NCBI GenBank assembly: GCA_934203205.1
Contig: CAKPYV010000017.1
Coordinates: 1-46,002, forward strand
Direction of reading: 5' to 3'
DNA length: 46,002 nt
Source: an uncultured Anaerovibrio sp.
GTDB taxonomy: Bacteria; Bacillota; Negativicutes; Selenomonadales; Selenomonadaceae
Of the stretch, positions 24,352 through 32,343 are shown one piece after another. Below the pieces are notes generated by a model. It worked only from the letters and a program-made list of their open reading frames with translations, was not told where the DNA came from and did no database searches. Both the position numbers and the translations under genes were made by a program. Position 1 is the stretch's first letter, and each line of letters begins with the position of its first letter.

Positions 24352-24451
24352 AACATGATGACATGTACCATAACAGAAAGGAGTTTTCCAGGTAAGCCTG
24401 AGAAGGCAACCTGAAAGAAGAACCTGTCTATTACGGTTTTGCCATCATGTT
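24352..24451 (-). other. Nested 100-base hairpin
   Basis: AACATGATG (24352-24360) and CATCATGTT (24443-24451) close a structure containing an ACCATAACAG/CTGT...TTACGGT pairing and an apical CAGGT-GCCT/AGGC-ACCTG hairpin. On the minus strand a T-rich tail (TTTTCTTGTTTTT) follows. It lies 42 bases past the PRC-barrel gene and most simply ends that operon, but it is larger and more layered than a usual terminator. Confidence 0.5.
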
Positions 24452-24493
24452 TTAGTAGTTAAAGGAAAATTGTTTGGCTAAGTTTGTCTGGAA

Positions 24494-25465
24494 TTATTTT
24501 ACATTCATGGACAAATCAATAAACATATTAGCCATCTTTACCTTCTGGAGAATCTCCTCGGTAACAACATCTCCTGTCTTAGCCAAAACAACACCAGTAG
24601 CGGAAACAATGTCCTTGGTTACAGTCTTGCCTAACAGGAAACGACGATGACGCTCCTCAGTGGCTTTGTCTGCCATCTGAGCGGCAGCATCAACGGCCTT
24701 TGGAGCCTCAGCCTTAGGAGCTTCCTTAACCTGTGCTTTTGGAGCCTCGGTCTTAGGAGCTTCCTTAACCTCAGCCTTTGGAGCCTCGGCCTTAGGAGCT
24801 TCCTTGACCTCAGCCTTTTGAGCCTCGGCCTTAGGGGCTTCTTTAATCTCAGCCTTTGGAGCCTCGGTCTTAGGAGCTTCCTTAACCTCAGCCTTTGGAG
24901 CCTCAGCCTTAGGGGCTTCCTTAACCTCAACCTTTGGAGCTTCGGTTTTAGGAGCTGCTACAGCTGGAGTCTCAACAGGGGCTATAATTTCAGTTTTTTT
25001 TTCACCCTCGGAGTCAATAACAGTAACCTGCTTACCGAAGATGGAAATCTGTTCAGAAACAATCTCGGAAAGACTGCCGTCACGGCCTTCGATTTCGCAT
25101 TTCTCAATCTTGCCGTTATCGCCAATGTAGATTTCAACTACCTTGCCCTGAATAGTACCGGACTTGGTAATGGCCTTGGTGCCAATAATCTTGATGTTGG
25201 TATCCATCATAGCCTCATAGTCACCAGCATCCTCCAAAGTGAGGATGTTCTCGCTGTTGGTAATTGTCACGGCATCCTCGCCGATAGCAATTACAGAGGA
25301 GTATGGCAGCAGCTTAACGCCTCTGTACCAATCCTCGTCCTCAATGGTAATAGCAGCAATACTGCCATTTGGAGCATCTATGAGCAAAGATTTGCTCATA
25401 CCAAGCTCTCGGCCTTCAGTAATACTGATTACTGGCAAGCCAATAATTTCAACACTTTTTTTCAT
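24494..25465 (-). CDS. PRC-barrel protein with EAPK repeat linker
   Basis: A 323-residue protein with no signal peptide. Residues 1-165 form two PRC-barrel-like segments (SITEGRELGMSKSLLIDAPNG... and KAITKSGTIQGKVVEIYIGDNG...). Residues about 172-267 are a low-complexity linker repeating EAPKAEVKEAPKT. The last 50 residues (LLGKTVTKDIVSATGVVLAKTGDVVTEEIL) resemble the small beta hammerhead found in RpoC, where such a segment binds or positions other domains. PRC-barrels act in RNA processing and photosynthetic complexes; the role here is unknown. AGGAGG precedes the ATG. It lies 41 bases after the TPR gene, so both are likely co-transcribed. Confidence 0.75.
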   Translation of the reverse strand: MKKSVEIIGLPVISITEGRELGMSKSLLIDAPNGSIAAITIEDEDWYRGVKLLPYSSVIAIGEDAVTITNSENILTLEDAGDYEAMMDTNIKIIGTKAITKSGTIQGKVVEIYIGDNGKIEKCEIEGRDGSLSEIVSEQISIFGKQVTVIDSEGEKKTEIIAPVETPAVAAPKTEAPKVEVKEAPKAEAPKAEVKEAPKTEAPKAEIKEAPKAEAQKAEVKEAPKAEAPKAEVKEAPKTEAPKAQVKEAPKAEAPKAVDAAAQMADKATEERHRRFLLGKTVTKDIVSATGVVLAKTGDVVTEEILQKVKMANMFIDLSMNVK

Positions 25466-25506
25466 GGGAATTCCTCCTGAAAATATATTAGGGTGTAGCT
25501 TCCATT

Positions 25507-26403
25507 CTAATCCTGAGAGGATTGGGTGGAGGCTGCACTATGGGAAATTGACTTTAGTTGGGCTAAATAATTTTGGAAATTCTGCTGGTAAGCAGGGTTT
25601 TCCTGAATCGCTGGAATATCCATAGCATTATGGACGCAATCAATGGCTTCCTGATATCTGCCCTGAGATTTGTACAGGTTAACCATATCTATAACTATAA
25701 AAGGAGCATAATCGTCGTTGCGATATTGCTCTAAGGCTGTGCTATAGGCTAAAAGCGCCAGCTCATAAGCTCCTGCCCCAGTCTGGGCAAAGGCAAAGTC
25801 CAAAAGGGCATCCATAGAATCCAGCCCCTCTGGCAAAGTAGGCACAGGTGCTTCCTCAGCCGGCTGGGCTTCGGAGATGGTTTCAGGTTCTTCTGTCACT
25901 TCGGCTTCGGCCGTGGTTTCAGGTTCTTCTGTCACTTCGGCTTCGGCCGTGGTTTCAGGTTCTTCTGTCACTTCGGCTTCGGCCGTGGTTTCAGGTTCTT
26001 CTGCCACCTCGGCTTCGACTATTGTTTCAGGTTCACTTGTCGCCTGAGTTTCAGGTAATTCATCAGTTTCCTCTGGCAAGTCTGCCTGGGTGATTTCCTC
26101 ATCTTCGCTAAGTGCACCATGAACAGCCAATTTGCTGCGCCTGTATAACAAGTACTTATTATAGCAGGTTGTGCCGGTGGCTGCAAAAATAATCATTGTG
26201 CCTAGTATATAATAGTAGGTTTTTGTCAAAAAAGGATTTACCCGGATTGCCATAAAGTTGATAATCAGGGCGGAAACGCCACAAAGTACCAAGGCAGAAA
26301 GAGAAAGCTCTGCTCCTAGCTTGCGGGCTATCTTATAAATGGCTATAATGCAGACTGACATAATGGAAGCTGCTATTACAAAAAATTCCAAAATACACAC
26401 CAC
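25507..26403 (-). CDS. Membrane-anchored TPR protein with acidic repeats
   Basis: A 298-residue protein. Hydrophobic helices near residues 2-22, 33-53 and 62-80 anchor it. A charged region (about 120-180) repeats EPETTAEAEVTE in 36-base DNA units (25885-26040). The C-terminal third looks like TPR helices (ALLAYSTALEQYRNDDYAPF, LYKSQGRYQEAIDCVHNAM). It probably works as a membrane scaffold; no family with known function was recognised. The start is uncertain: GTG at 26403 has no clear ribosome binding site. Confidence 0.65.
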   Translation of the reverse strand: MVCILEFFVIAASIMSVCIIAIYKIARKLGAELSLSALVLCGVSALIINFMAIRVNPFLTKTYYYILGTMIIFAATGTTCYNKYLLYRRSKLAVHGALSEDEEITQADLPEETDELPETQATSEPETIVEAEVAEEPETTAEAEVTEEPETTAEAEVTEEPETTAEAEVTEEPETISEAQPAEEAPVPTLPEGLDSMDALLDFAFAQTGAGAYELALLAYSTALEQYRNDDYAPFIVIDMVNLYKSQGRYQEAIDCVHNAMDIPAIQENPAYQQNFQNYLAQLKSISHSAASTQSSQD

Positions 26404-26547
26404 GATTTATTATTACTTATTTATTATATCATATGGCATATTTATTATCTTGCCAAATTTCACCAAAAATATTATAACAAAAAACTTCATTTCATGATAC
26501 TTAAATTTCGTTTCACATTATTTTTTTTTGTTTGTATTGTTTTTCGC

Positions 26548-26576
26548 TTGCAAATATCACACAATACTTGTACAAT
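26548..26576 (+). promoter_or_regulatory. Predicted promoter of ptsHI
   Basis: TTGCAA (26548-26553) and TACAAT (26571-26576) are 17 bases apart, giving an AT-rich leader of about 180 bases before ptsH. Upstream, CTTCATTTCA (26485-26494) and TTTCGTTTCA (26506-26515) are similar repeats 21 bases apart, possible activator sites. The rest of the 26404-26759 gap is AT-rich without other recognisable features. Confidence 0.55.
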
Positions 26577-26759
26577 AATACAGCAGATAAATTTTCGCTA
26601 GAAATTTTCATTTCAGTGGCAAAATTCACTCGCCATAAAAAAATGCCAAGATTTTTTATTAAAAAGCAGGGAATTTTGTATTGATGTCGAAATAAAACAG
26701 TAGCGGAAATATAAAATTATATTTACAGTATAGCACAAATCAAGAAATGAGGGGTAAAA

Positions 26760-27032
26760 ATGCGCGAAGAAAATTTCACAGTTGTTAATGCTCAGGGTCT
26801 CCATGCACGTCCAGCAGGACAGATTGCCAAGGAGGCAAGAAACTTTAAGTCCAAGGTAACCTTGTCTGTGGCTGCTACCGGCAAGAAGGCTGATGCAAAG
26901 AGTTTGATGGGTATCATGACTCTCCAGGCTAAGAACGGTACTGTAGTTACCATTACTGCAGATGGTCCTGATGAGAATGAGGCTATTGAGAAGTTCGGCG
27001 GCATGTTCAAATCCGGTTTCGGCGAAGACTAA
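26760..27032 (+). CDS. ptsH: HPr phosphocarrier protein
   Basis: A 90-residue general phosphotransferase component that accepts phosphate from EI and passes it to sugar-specific EIIA proteins. The active-site histidine is in NAQGLHARPAG. The regulatory serine expected in Firmicutes is present in AKSLMGIMTL, so HPr kinase/phosphorylase control is possible. ATG follows GAGGGG. It is 30 bases upstream of ptsI. Confidence 0.95.
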   Translation: MREENFTVVNAQGLHARPAGQIAKEARNFKSKVTLSVAATGKKADAKSLMGIMTLQAKNGTVVTITADGPDENEAIEKFGGMFKSGFGED

Positions 27033-27062
27033 TTAGTAAAAGGGCGGAAGGACGGATTTATT

Positions 27063-28775
27063 ATGCCAGAAAAAATGCAGGGAATGGGTGCCATTCAAGG
27101 AGTAGGAATCGGCTATATTATGAAGGCTGGTCAGGCACTGGATGGCTATTTGGCTGCGTATCAGCCAGGTACAGTGGAAGAGGAGCTGGAGAAGCTCAAT
27201 AGTGCTGTAGCCGAAGTGGCAGATATTCTGGAAAAGAGCGTTGAGCAGATGCGTGCCGTAGGTCATGATGAGCAGGCCAATATTATGGAGGCTCATTTGT
27301 TTTTGGCACAAGATCCAATGCTGACAGACGGCATGACTGACAAGATTCAGGAGATGGGGAATGCACCAGCAGCTATTTTGGCATCTGCTGCTGAGTCTGC
27401 CAAGATTTTCCAGTCTATGGACGATGAGTATCTTCGTGAGCGTGCAGCAGATGTATTGGATGTCAGCAAGCGTATTGCTGGCAAGATTCTTGGCATCAAG
27501 GAGCCGGAGGTTGGCGACAAGATGGTAATCCTCTGTGGTTACGAGGTAGAGCCTTCTGTTATTGCTTCTGTTCCAGATGATAAGATTGCTGGTGTTATTA
27601 TGGGACAGGGCAGCACCACCTGTCACGCAGTAATTATTGCTAAGTCAAGAGCGATTCCTACTGTTGTAGGTATGGAGCACAGACTTGACGCTATTCCAGA
27701 GGGTGCGTTTGTTATTATTGATGGACATACCGGCGATATTTTCGTAGATCCTGATGAGGAGACTATCAAGGAGTACGAAGCAAAGCTGGCTAAGCAGAGA
27801 GCTGATGAGGAACGTTATGCTGCTCTGAAGGATTTGCCTGCAGTTACCAAGGATGGAGTAGAGGTTCAGCTGGCTGCCAATATTGGTAGTCCTAATGATG
27901 CTGAGAATGCTGCCAAATATGGTAACAAGGGTGTAGGTTTGTTCCGTTCTGAGTTTGTATTCATGGGCCGTGAAGATATTCCGTCCGAGGAAATGCAGTT
28001 CGAAAGCTATAAGAAGGCTGTAGAGGCCTGCAATGGTGAGCTGTGTGTTATTCGTACCATGGATATTGGCGGTGACAAGCCATTGCCTTATTTGAATATT
28101 CCCCATGAGGATAATCCATTCCTGGGGTATCGTGCTATTCGTATCAGCTTGAACCGTAAAGATTTGTTTATGCCTCAGTTGAAGGCAATCCTGCGGGCTG
28201 GTGTTTATGGCAGGGCCGCTATTATGGCACCTATGATTGTTAGTGTGGATGAGATTCTCCGTCTCCGTTCTTTTGTTCGTGAAGCTATGCAGGAGCTGGA
28301 GGATGAGGGCAAGGAGTATTCCAAGACTGTTCAGCTGGGTGTTATGGTTGAGACTCCAGCTGCGGCAGTTATGACACCAATTTTTGCCAAGTATGTTGAT
28401 TTCTTCAGCATTGGTACTAACGATTTGGTTCAGTATACCTTGTCTGTAGACCGTGTAAACCCTAATGTTGGGTATCTCTACAATCATTTCCACCCAGCTG
28501 TATTGCAGCTGATTCAGCGTACCATTAGGTCTGCTTCTGACCGTGGTATTTGGTCTGGTATGTGCGGCGAGATGGCCAGTGATCCATATGCAGCAGTTAT
28601 TCTGATGGCAATGGGTATTAATGAGTTGAGCATGAGTGCTCCTTCTATTCCACGGGTAAAGGAAATGCTTCGTTCTGTAACCTATGAGGAGGCTCAGAAG
28701 CATCTGGCCAAGGTTATGGAAATGGAAACTGGCGAGCAGGTACTGAAGTATTTGCATGAGGCTTTGACTCACTAA
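27063..28775 (+). CDS. ptsI: Phosphoenolpyruvate-protein phosphotransferase (enzyme I)
   Basis: A 570-residue EI that moves phosphate from PEP to HPr. The N-terminal HPr-binding region is followed by the phosphohistidine loop GQGSTTCHAVIIAK, with H188; the usual form is GGRTSHTAI, so this loop is unusual. The PEP-binding barrel is standard: GLFRSEFVFM, RTMDIGGDKPLPYL, GVMVETPAAAVM, FFSIGTNDLVQYTLS and the catalytic cysteine in GMCGEMASDP. Length is normal. It ends in a terminator at 28870-28903, with DnaA boxes between. Confidence 0.95.
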   Translation: MPEKMQGMGAIQGVGIGYIMKAGQALDGYLAAYQPGTVEEELEKLNSAVAEVADILEKSVEQMRAVGHDEQANIMEAHLFLAQDPMLTDGMTDKIQEMGNAPAAILASAAESAKIFQSMDDEYLRERAADVLDVSKRIAGKILGIKEPEVGDKMVILCGYEVEPSVIASVPDDKIAGVIMGQGSTTCHAVIIAKSRAIPTVVGMEHRLDAIPEGAFVIIDGHTGDIFVDPDEETIKEYEAKLAKQRADEERYAALKDLPAVTKDGVEVQLAANIGSPNDAENAAKYGNKGVGLFRSEFVFMGREDIPSEEMQFESYKKAVEACNGELCVIRTMDIGGDKPLPYLNIPHEDNPFLGYRAIRISLNRKDLFMPQLKAILRAGVYGRAAIMAPMIVSVDEILRLRSFVREAMQELEDEGKEYSKTVQLGVMVETPAAAVMTPIFAKYVDFFSIGTNDLVQYTLSVDRVNPNVGYLYNHFHPAVLQLIQRTIRSASDRGIWSGMCGEMASDPYAAVILMAMGINELSMSAPSIPRVKEMLRSVTYEEAQKHLAKVMEMETGEQVLKYLHEALTH

Positions 28776-28786
28776 ACAAAAGTTTC

Positions 28787-28847
28787 TGTGGATAAATCCT
28801 TGGTTGTGCACAGAATATGTGCACAATGTGGATAAGTCTGTGGATAA
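28787..28847. promoter_or_regulatory. DnaA-box cluster
   Basis: Three perfect DnaA boxes (TGTGGATAA, complement of TTATCCACA) lie in the same orientation at 28787-28795, 28827-28835 and 28839-28847. Two one-mismatch boxes, TTGTGCACA (28804-28812) and TGTGCACAA (28818-28826), form a palindrome between them. An AT-rich stretch follows. No dnaA, dnaN, rpmH or gyrB is nearby, so this is more likely a DnaA titration or regulatory site than the origin, though an origin is not excluded. Confidence 0.7.
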
Positions 28848-28869
28848 CTTTAAACTTAATAAAATTATT

Positions 28870-28903
28870 AGGCAGGTATCGGATTTTCGATATCTGCCTT
28901 TTT
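28870..28903 (+). terminator. Terminator of ptsHI
   Basis: AGGCAGGTATCG pairs with CGATATCTGCCT around a short loop and five T follow. It lies about 95 bases past ptsI, beyond the DnaA boxes. Confidence 0.8.
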
Positions 28904-29067
28904 GTTGAGAAAATTTCTTGTCAGGAGGAATAATTACCAAATGTGCCGTAAAGCCCCTGCCTTCAGGCATGGGGATATAAGGCACGTTCACCGAATTTGC
29001 ATAAGCAATTGAAGGTAAACAATAGTATATAGTTGCAAGCTATATATCTTTATGCTATTATATGAGT

Positions 29068-29469
29068 ATGAACAAAATAACTTATAAATCCAATCAAAAT
29101 GTTGTATACTCTTGCCAATATCATGTTGTTTGGTGTCCAAAGTATCGAAGAAAAGTGTTAGTAAATGGTGTGGATATAAGATTAAAGGAGCTTATAAAAT
29201 CCATTGCCGCTGAAATCCAAGTGGATATAATCAAAATGGAAATAATGCCAGATCATGTACATATACTTTTAGAGGTAGCCCCTCAGTTCGGAATACACAA
29301 AGCGGTAAAAAATATTAAAGGCAAAACCTCTCGTATTCTGCGACAGGAGTTTCCGTGGCTACGATCCAGAATACCTACATTGTGGACAAATAGCTATTTC
29401 TGTTCCACTGTTGGAGGTGCTCCCCGGTCGATTATAAAACAGTACATAGAAAACCAAAAACTAAAATAA
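29068..29469 (+). CDS. tnpA: IS200/IS605 family Y1 transposase TnpA
   Basis: Same 133-residue HUH transposase as in copy 1, with only I5T changed. HUH motif H63/H65 and the probable nucleophile Y126 are intact. A further in-frame ATG at 29062 exists only in this copy; the shared start at 29068 is preferred. It is followed by tnpB after 14 bases. Confidence 0.94.
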   Translation: MNKITYKSNQNVVYSCQYHVVWCPKYRRKVLVNGVDIRLKELIKSIAAEIQVDIIKMEIMPDHVHILLEVAPQFGIHKAVKNIKGKTSRILRQEFPWLRSRIPTLWTNSYFCSTVGGAPRSIIKQYIENQKLK

Positions 29470-29483
29470 GATGGTGATTGTAG

Positions 29484-30587
29484 ATGAGAACCTATCGCTT
29501 TAAGTTATATAATTCAAAAAGAAATAGAAAACTTCACAGGAAAATCAATGCGGCAGGTCTTGTCTACAATCATTGTATTGCCCTGCATAAACGATATTAT
29601 AAGATTTTTGGCAAATCGCTAAATATGTATCAATTGCAAAAGCATCTGACAAAGCTCAAGGGGATTTCTAGGTTTGCTTATATAAAAGAAATTGGTTCCC
29701 AAGCCGTACAGGAAATAACTCAACGAATAGATAGAGCGTATAAATTATTTTTCCGCAATCTAAAACATAAAATCCGTACTGCGCCACCATCATTCAAAAA
29801 GATAAAGAAATACAAGTCTTTCACTTTGAAACAGGCTGGTTGGAAACTTGATGAAGCTGGCAACAGTATCACAATTGGTAAGCAGCGCTATCGTTATGCA
29901 AAATCAAGAGAAATAGATGGCAAGATAAAAACACTCACTGTCAAACGAGATGCATTAGGGGATATATATTTATATTTCGTCTGCGAAACATCAGAAAATG
30001 AAGTCTTGGCAAGAACAGGTAAAAGTGTCGGCTTCGACTTTGGTCTGAAAATATTCCTCAATGCCTCGGATGGCAGGGATATTGCTTCCCCGCTGTTTTT
30101 CAAGCAAAATGCTAATGCTATAAAAATGGCAAATAGGAACCTGTCCCGCAAGTCTAAAGGTTCCAATAATCGCAAAAAGGCAAAAATTGCCTTAGCAAGA
30201 TTGCATAAGAAAGTAGCGAACCAAAGAGATAATTTTCATTGGCAGACAGCCAACAAACTTGTTGGAGAATATGCTTTGATATGTATTGAGGATTTGAACC
30301 TGAAAGCTATGCAAAAACGATTCGGAAGAAAAATATCTGATTTGGGATTTGCTGATTTTGTGAATAAGTTGAAATACAAGGCACACAGAGCGGGGGCATC
30401 TGTTGTAGAAATAGACAGATTTTTCCCTTCCAGCCAGCTATGTTCCGAATGTGGGTATCGGAATACTGAAACCAAAAATCTAAAAATCAGGAAGTGGACT
30501 TGTCCTAAGTGCTGTAATATACACAATAGGGACAGAAACGCATCGATAAATATAGAGCGTGAAGGAAGCCGAATATTCTTCGCGTAA
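29484..30587 (+). CDS. tnpB: TnpB RNA-guided nuclease (IS605 OrfB)
   Basis: A 367-residue TnpB with intact RuvC residues D185, E269 and D350 and the four zinc cysteines. It differs from copy 1 at a handful of residues, all in the first 175 (for example Q20K, DV77-78EI, SK95-96HK, D125A, K130T, K173E), and is identical from there to the end. Both copies therefore look active. The wedge and recognition half varies, while the nuclease half does not. Confidence 0.93.
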   Translation: MRTYRFKLYNSKRNRKLHRKINAAGLVYNHCIALHKRYYKIFGKSLNMYQLQKHLTKLKGISRFAYIKEIGSQAVQEITQRIDRAYKLFFRNLKHKIRTAPPSFKKIKKYKSFTLKQAGWKLDEAGNSITIGKQRYRYAKSREIDGKIKTLTVKRDALGDIYLYFVCETSENEVLARTGKSVGFDFGLKIFLNASDGRDIASPLFFKQNANAIKMANRNLSRKSKGSNNRKKAKIALARLHKKVANQRDNFHWQTANKLVGEYALICIEDLNLKAMQKRFGRKISDLGFADFVNKLKYKAHRAGASVVEIDRFFPSSQLCSECGYRNTETKNLKIRKWTCPKCCNIHNRDRNASINIEREGSRIFFA

Positions 30588-30705
30588 AATCATGATGGGC
30601 AGGGCATTGTCCATTGTGGAGAGAACTCGTAAGACCTGCTATTTTGCAGGCAAGGTTCGCTAATATCCCAGAATCCCCCGGCTTTAGCCGTGGGGAGTAT
30701 GTCAA
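30530..30705 (+). ncRNA. Probable omegaRNA of IS copy 2
   Basis: Equivalent of 5440-5609: the end of tnpB, a conserved noncoding tail and the right-end hairpin. The guide would be read from 30706 onward (CTTGATTTGTGC...), which differs from that of copy 1. Inferred from the family; ends are approximate. Confidence 0.5.
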
Positions 30706-30762
30706 CTTGATTTGTGCTAAAATAATAGGTAATTAGAATATTATGAATTAAGGAGAGGCGCT

Positions 30763-31437
30763 ATGGAGATTTTTAAGAATGACTGGGGACAGTATCTAAA
30801 GGAGGAAATGACTCAGCCTTATTATCGACAGCTGCGGCAGTTTTTAATTGGGGAGTATAGTACAAAGCAGGTTTATCCTGATATGTATAGTATTTTCAAT
30901 GCCCTGCATTATACCTCCTATGCAGATACCAAGGTACTTATATTGGGGCAGGACCCCTATCATGAGCCAGGGCAGGCTCATGGACTAAGCTTTTCTGTAC
31001 AGCCTAATGTTCCGCCGCCACCCTCTTTGGTAAATATTTTCAAGGAGCTGGAAACGGATTTGGGATGTACTGTGCCTAATAATGGCTGTTTGGAGCCTTG
31101 GGCTAGGCAGGGAGTACTGCTTTTAAACACAGTGCTGACAGTGCAGGCTCATAGAGCTAATTCTCATCGTGATAAGGGCTGGGAGATTTTTACGGATAAG
31201 ATTATTTCCCTGCTGAATCAGCGGGAGAAGCCAGTAGCTTTTATTCTCTGGGGCTCCCCTGCCCGCCGTAAAAAGGCTATGATTACCAATCCACAGCATT
31301 TTATTGTGGAATCTCCACATCCAAGTCCTTTGTCTGCCTACAGAGGTTTCTTTGGCAGTCGTCCTTTTTCCAAGGTAAATAAGTTCTTAGAATCTGTGGG
31401 AGAAGAGCCGATAAATTGGCAGCTGCCGAATATCTGA
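30763..31437 (+). CDS. ung: Uracil-DNA glycosylase, family 1
   Basis: A 224-residue base-excision repair enzyme that removes uracil from DNA. The water-activating motif is LILGQDPYHEPGQAHGLSFSV (read as GQDPYH plus flanks) and the minor-groove loop is SPHPSPLSAYRGFFG; NTVLTV and FILWGSPA match the family core. The start follows GGAGAGG. Copy 2 of the IS ends about 57 bases upstream, so ung's promoter must be very close to or within the IS end. Confidence 0.95.
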   Translation: MEIFKNDWGQYLKEEMTQPYYRQLRQFLIGEYSTKQVYPDMYSIFNALHYTSYADTKVLILGQDPYHEPGQAHGLSFSVQPNVPPPPSLVNIFKELETDLGCTVPNNGCLEPWARQGVLLLNTVLTVQAHRANSHRDKGWEIFTDKIISLLNQREKPVAFILWGSPARRKKAMITNPQHFIVESPHPSPLSAYRGFFGSRPFSKVNKFLESVGEEPINWQLPNI

Positions 31438-31456
31438 AAAATAAAATAATTTTTTC

Positions 31457-31485
31457 TTGACAGGGATAGGCAAATGTCATATAAT
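31457..31485 (+). promoter_or_regulatory. Consensus promoter of tRNA-Gln
   Basis: TTGACA (31457-31462), 17 bases, TATAAT (31480-31485): a perfect sigma-A promoter 28 bases before the mature tRNA. Confidence 0.9.
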
Positions 31486-31513
31486 ATTTCTTGTTCACAG
31501 CGTGTGAATACCT

Positions 31514-31589
31514 AGGGGTATCGCCAAGTTGGTAAGGCACTGGATTCTGAATCCAGCATTCGTAGGTTCGAGTCCTGCTACCCCTGCCA
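31514..31589 (+). tRNA. tRNA-Gln (anticodon CTG)
   Basis: A 76-base cloverleaf with encoded CCA. Acceptor AGGGGTA/TACCCCT, D-arm GCC/GGC, anticodon stem CTGGA/TCCAG with loop TTCTGAA (anticodon CTG, reading CAG), T-arm GTAGG-TTCGAGT-CCTGC, discriminator G. The body closely resembles E. coli glutamine tRNA; the first pair is A-U rather than U-A. The downstream DNA looks foreign, as is common next to tRNA genes. Confidence 0.95.
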
Positions 31590-31599
31590 TTGAGTATGA

Positions 31600-31627
31600 A
31601 GCACTATCTTCGGATAGTGCTTTTTTT
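31600..31627 (+). terminator. Terminator of tRNA-Gln
   Basis: AGCACTATC-TTCG-GATAGTGCT, a perfect 9-base stem with a UUCG tetraloop, followed by T-run. Confidence 0.95.
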
Positions 31628-31659
31628 GTCAATTATGTATTTATTTTAGGAGAACGATT

Positions 31660-32055
31660 ATGAAGTACAAAGTGAAAGTCACCGTTATCGACAAAAAGCT
31701 GTATCCCGAACTGCAACAGCAATATTGTGCAGACCCCAATTCCGGGATGTGTCCTTGCTACAATGTGGGAGATGAATTCATATTTGAGCGGGACGAAAAA
31801 AATGACCACTTTTGGCATGGTGGGTTGAATACGCTGACAAAGACCGATGCCAATCCTGAAACCGTTGCCGGAGGTCCGAAAATGCCCCATTGCTCAGAGG
31901 CTTGGGACGCTATCGCCCGTTATATCTACACGGGACTGCAAGGCGGCTCCATCATGAAAGGGTGGATGCGTGAAGAAAACACCATGATTGCCTGTTGCTC
32001 CGATGGGACTCGCCCCGTGATTTTCAAAATTGAACGAATCGACATAGAAGAATAG
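31660..32055 (+). CDS. TIGR04076 family protein
   Basis: A 131-residue cysteine-rich protein of the TIGR04076 family, found mainly in anaerobes and without known function. Landmarks are KVKVTVIDKKLYPELQQQYC, GMCPCYNVGDEF, PHCSEAWDAIARYIYTGLQGG and MIACCSDGTRPVIFKIE. Codon choice (many GAC, ACC, GCC, AAA) differs from neighbours, and it lies just after a tRNA with gene fragments behind it. This suggests horizontal acquisition. ATG follows TAGGAGAA. Confidence 0.82.
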   Translation: MKYKVKVTVIDKKLYPELQQQYCADPNSGMCPCYNVGDEFIFERDEKNDHFWHGGLNTLTKTDANPETVAGGPKMPHCSEAWDAIARYIYTGLQGGSIMKGWMREENTMIACCSDGTRPVIFKIERIDIEE

Positions 32056-32060
32056 TTGAT

Positions 32061-32339
32061 TTATTGGTCGAAATTTAGGATTTCTCCGTCATCAGGAACA
32101 TAGACCTGTTTTTCCAAATTCATCATGTGAATGAAATCCCTCATGTTTTTCTGGGATACTGTACAATGATTGATGGCATCCATATGAACGGCTACCAGCT
32201 TTGATTTCGGCATAAACGTGGCAGCTTTGGCTACATCTGCCGTACCCATGATAATCCCTTCATTGAATCCAAATGCTTTTGCATATCCGGTATTCATGAT
32301 CATGATATCCGGTTGATAACGATGAAGAGTTGCAAACAT
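32061..32339 (-). pseudogene. Fragment of a UlaG-like metallo-beta-lactamase-fold hydrolase
   Basis: The 92 residues resemble only the C-terminal part of MBL-fold hydrolases annotated as UlaG-like: PDIMIMNTGYAKAFG, IIMGTADVAKAATFMPKSKLVAVHMDAINHC and the tail LEKQVYVPDDGEIL. The N-terminal HxHxDH metal-binding half is missing, and the frame is cut at 32340 where a different sequence begins. It converges with the TIGR04076 gene, 5 bases between stops. Probably inactive. Confidence 0.65.
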
Positions 32340-32343
32340 TTTG

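Larger units (their letters stand above)
28938..30705 (+). mobile_element. IS200/IS605-family element, copy 2 (tnpA-tnpB)
   Basis: A second complete copy, about 1768 bases, with the same left hairpin, right hairpin and TCAA right end as copy 1 (3845-5609). The left flank is TTAC, the same tetranucleotide used by IS608. It sits between the ptsHI terminator and ung, so no gene is disrupted. The 3-base length difference is one insertion just past tnpB. Confidence 0.9.

Noticed and set aside
24700..24960. CRISPR-like or other noncoding repeat array
   Set aside because: The repeats are in frame inside the PRC-barrel gene and encode EAPK units, with no spacers.
28787..28860. Chromosomal replication origin
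   Set aside because: No dnaA, dnaN, recF, gyrB or rpmH nearby; kept as a DnaA-box cluster of unknown role.
27645..28991. A 448-codon open frame antisense to ptsI
   Set aside because: It overlaps a clear enzyme I gene and crosses the DnaA boxes and terminator; no family resemblance.
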